From Longicatena sp. (GTDB lineage Bacteria > Bacillota_I > Bacilli_A > Erysipelotrichales > Erysipelotrichaceae): a stretch of 6,094 nucleotides of DNA. The position numbers were made by a program, and so were the translations under genes. The number at the start of each line of letters is the position of its first letter. Position 1 is the first letter of the stretch. Below, piece after piece: positions 6,001 to 6,094 of the stretch. Location: assembly GCA_020025055.1 (NCBI GenBank), contig JAHHST010000078.1:1-6094 (forward strand), read 5' to 3'. The notes below the pieces were generated by a model that saw only the letters and a list, made by a program, of their open reading frames with translations, did no database searches and was not told the origin of the DNA.

Positions 6001-6029
6001 ATTATATCACTTAAATTTTTCTCATTCAA
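6001..6029 (-). promoter_or_regulatory. Sigma-A-type promoter of the operon
   Basis: On the minus strand TTGAAT (6024-6029) and TATAAT (6001-6006) are 17 bases apart, and TGA just before the -10 makes it an extended -10 element. Transcription would start near 5994, leaving a leader of about 35 bases. A perfect TTGACA at 6044-6049 is too far from this -10 (37 bases) to serve it. Downstream, GAATAATT occurs twice, 15 bases apart (5976-5983 and 5991-5998), possibly by chance in AT-rich DNA or a regulator site. Confidence 0.65.
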
Positions 6030-6069
6030 GTAAATATGCGGATTGTCAACACTAATTTGGACAAATATT

Positions 6070-6093
6070 AAGAGAACAGTTTTCTGTATTCTT
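6070..6093. repeat. Imperfect inverted repeat upstream of the promoter
   Basis: Arms at 6070-6079 and 6084-6093 pair over 10 positions with one mismatch and one G-U pair around a TTTT loop. It may be the terminator of a gene outside the window or an upstream regulatory site. There is no clear U-tract on the minus strand. Confidence 0.25.
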
Positions 6094-6094
6094 T

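Noticed and set aside
6001..6049. TTGACA at 6044-6049 as the -35 of the operon promoter
   Set aside because: It is 37 bases from the TATAAT, and no good -10 lies 16-18 bases from it.

Overview
The window looks like a low-GC Firmicute, most likely a clostridial or Lachnospiraceae-type gut or anaerobe genome. The DNA is AT-rich, Shine-Dalgarno sites are strong (AGGAGG-type), the promoter is a plain sigma-A type, and UGA is used as a stop. The taxon is inferred from style only; no species marker is present.

Layout, read on the minus strand from right to left. A promoter at about 6001-6029 drives a small gene at 5780-5959 that encodes a 59-residue, acidic, cysteine-containing peptide. It resembles a RiPP (ribosomally made, post-translationally modified peptide) precursor. 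A weak attenuator-like hairpin at 5718-5757 follows. Next come a stand-alone RadC/JAB-domain protein (5257-5706), two successive ThiF/MccB-like E1 adenylating enzymes (4143-5264 and 3065-4153), and a shortened UvrA-like double-ATPase (766-3105). The four large genes overlap by 8, 11 and 41 bases, so they are almost certainly one translationally coupled operon.

How they could work together (inference): each E1 protein starts with a PqqD-like/RRE-type winged-helix region that could hold the precursor, followed by a complete adenylating core. They would activate carboxylates of the small peptide, as MccB (microcin C) and PaaA (pantocin A) do. The JAB protein could be the protease that trims the peptide or reverses a conjugate. 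The UvrA-like protein keeps both ATPase sites but lacks the UvrB-docking segment. That matches the stand-alone UvrA paralogues that protect producers of DNA-binding antibiotics (DrrC for daunorubicin, Ecm16 for echinomycin). The simplest reading is a compact, apparently undescribed RiPP system whose product acts on DNA. No YcaO, radical SAM enzyme, lanthionine synthetase, exporter or C39 peptidase is visible.

The left 765 bases hold no convincing complete gene. At the extreme left a minus-strand ORF with a strong ribosome site begins like an insertion-sequence transposase and runs off the edge. Its ribosome site lies inside a long hairpin. The stretch between it and the operon looks like decayed intergenic or mobile-element DNA with two clean palindromes.
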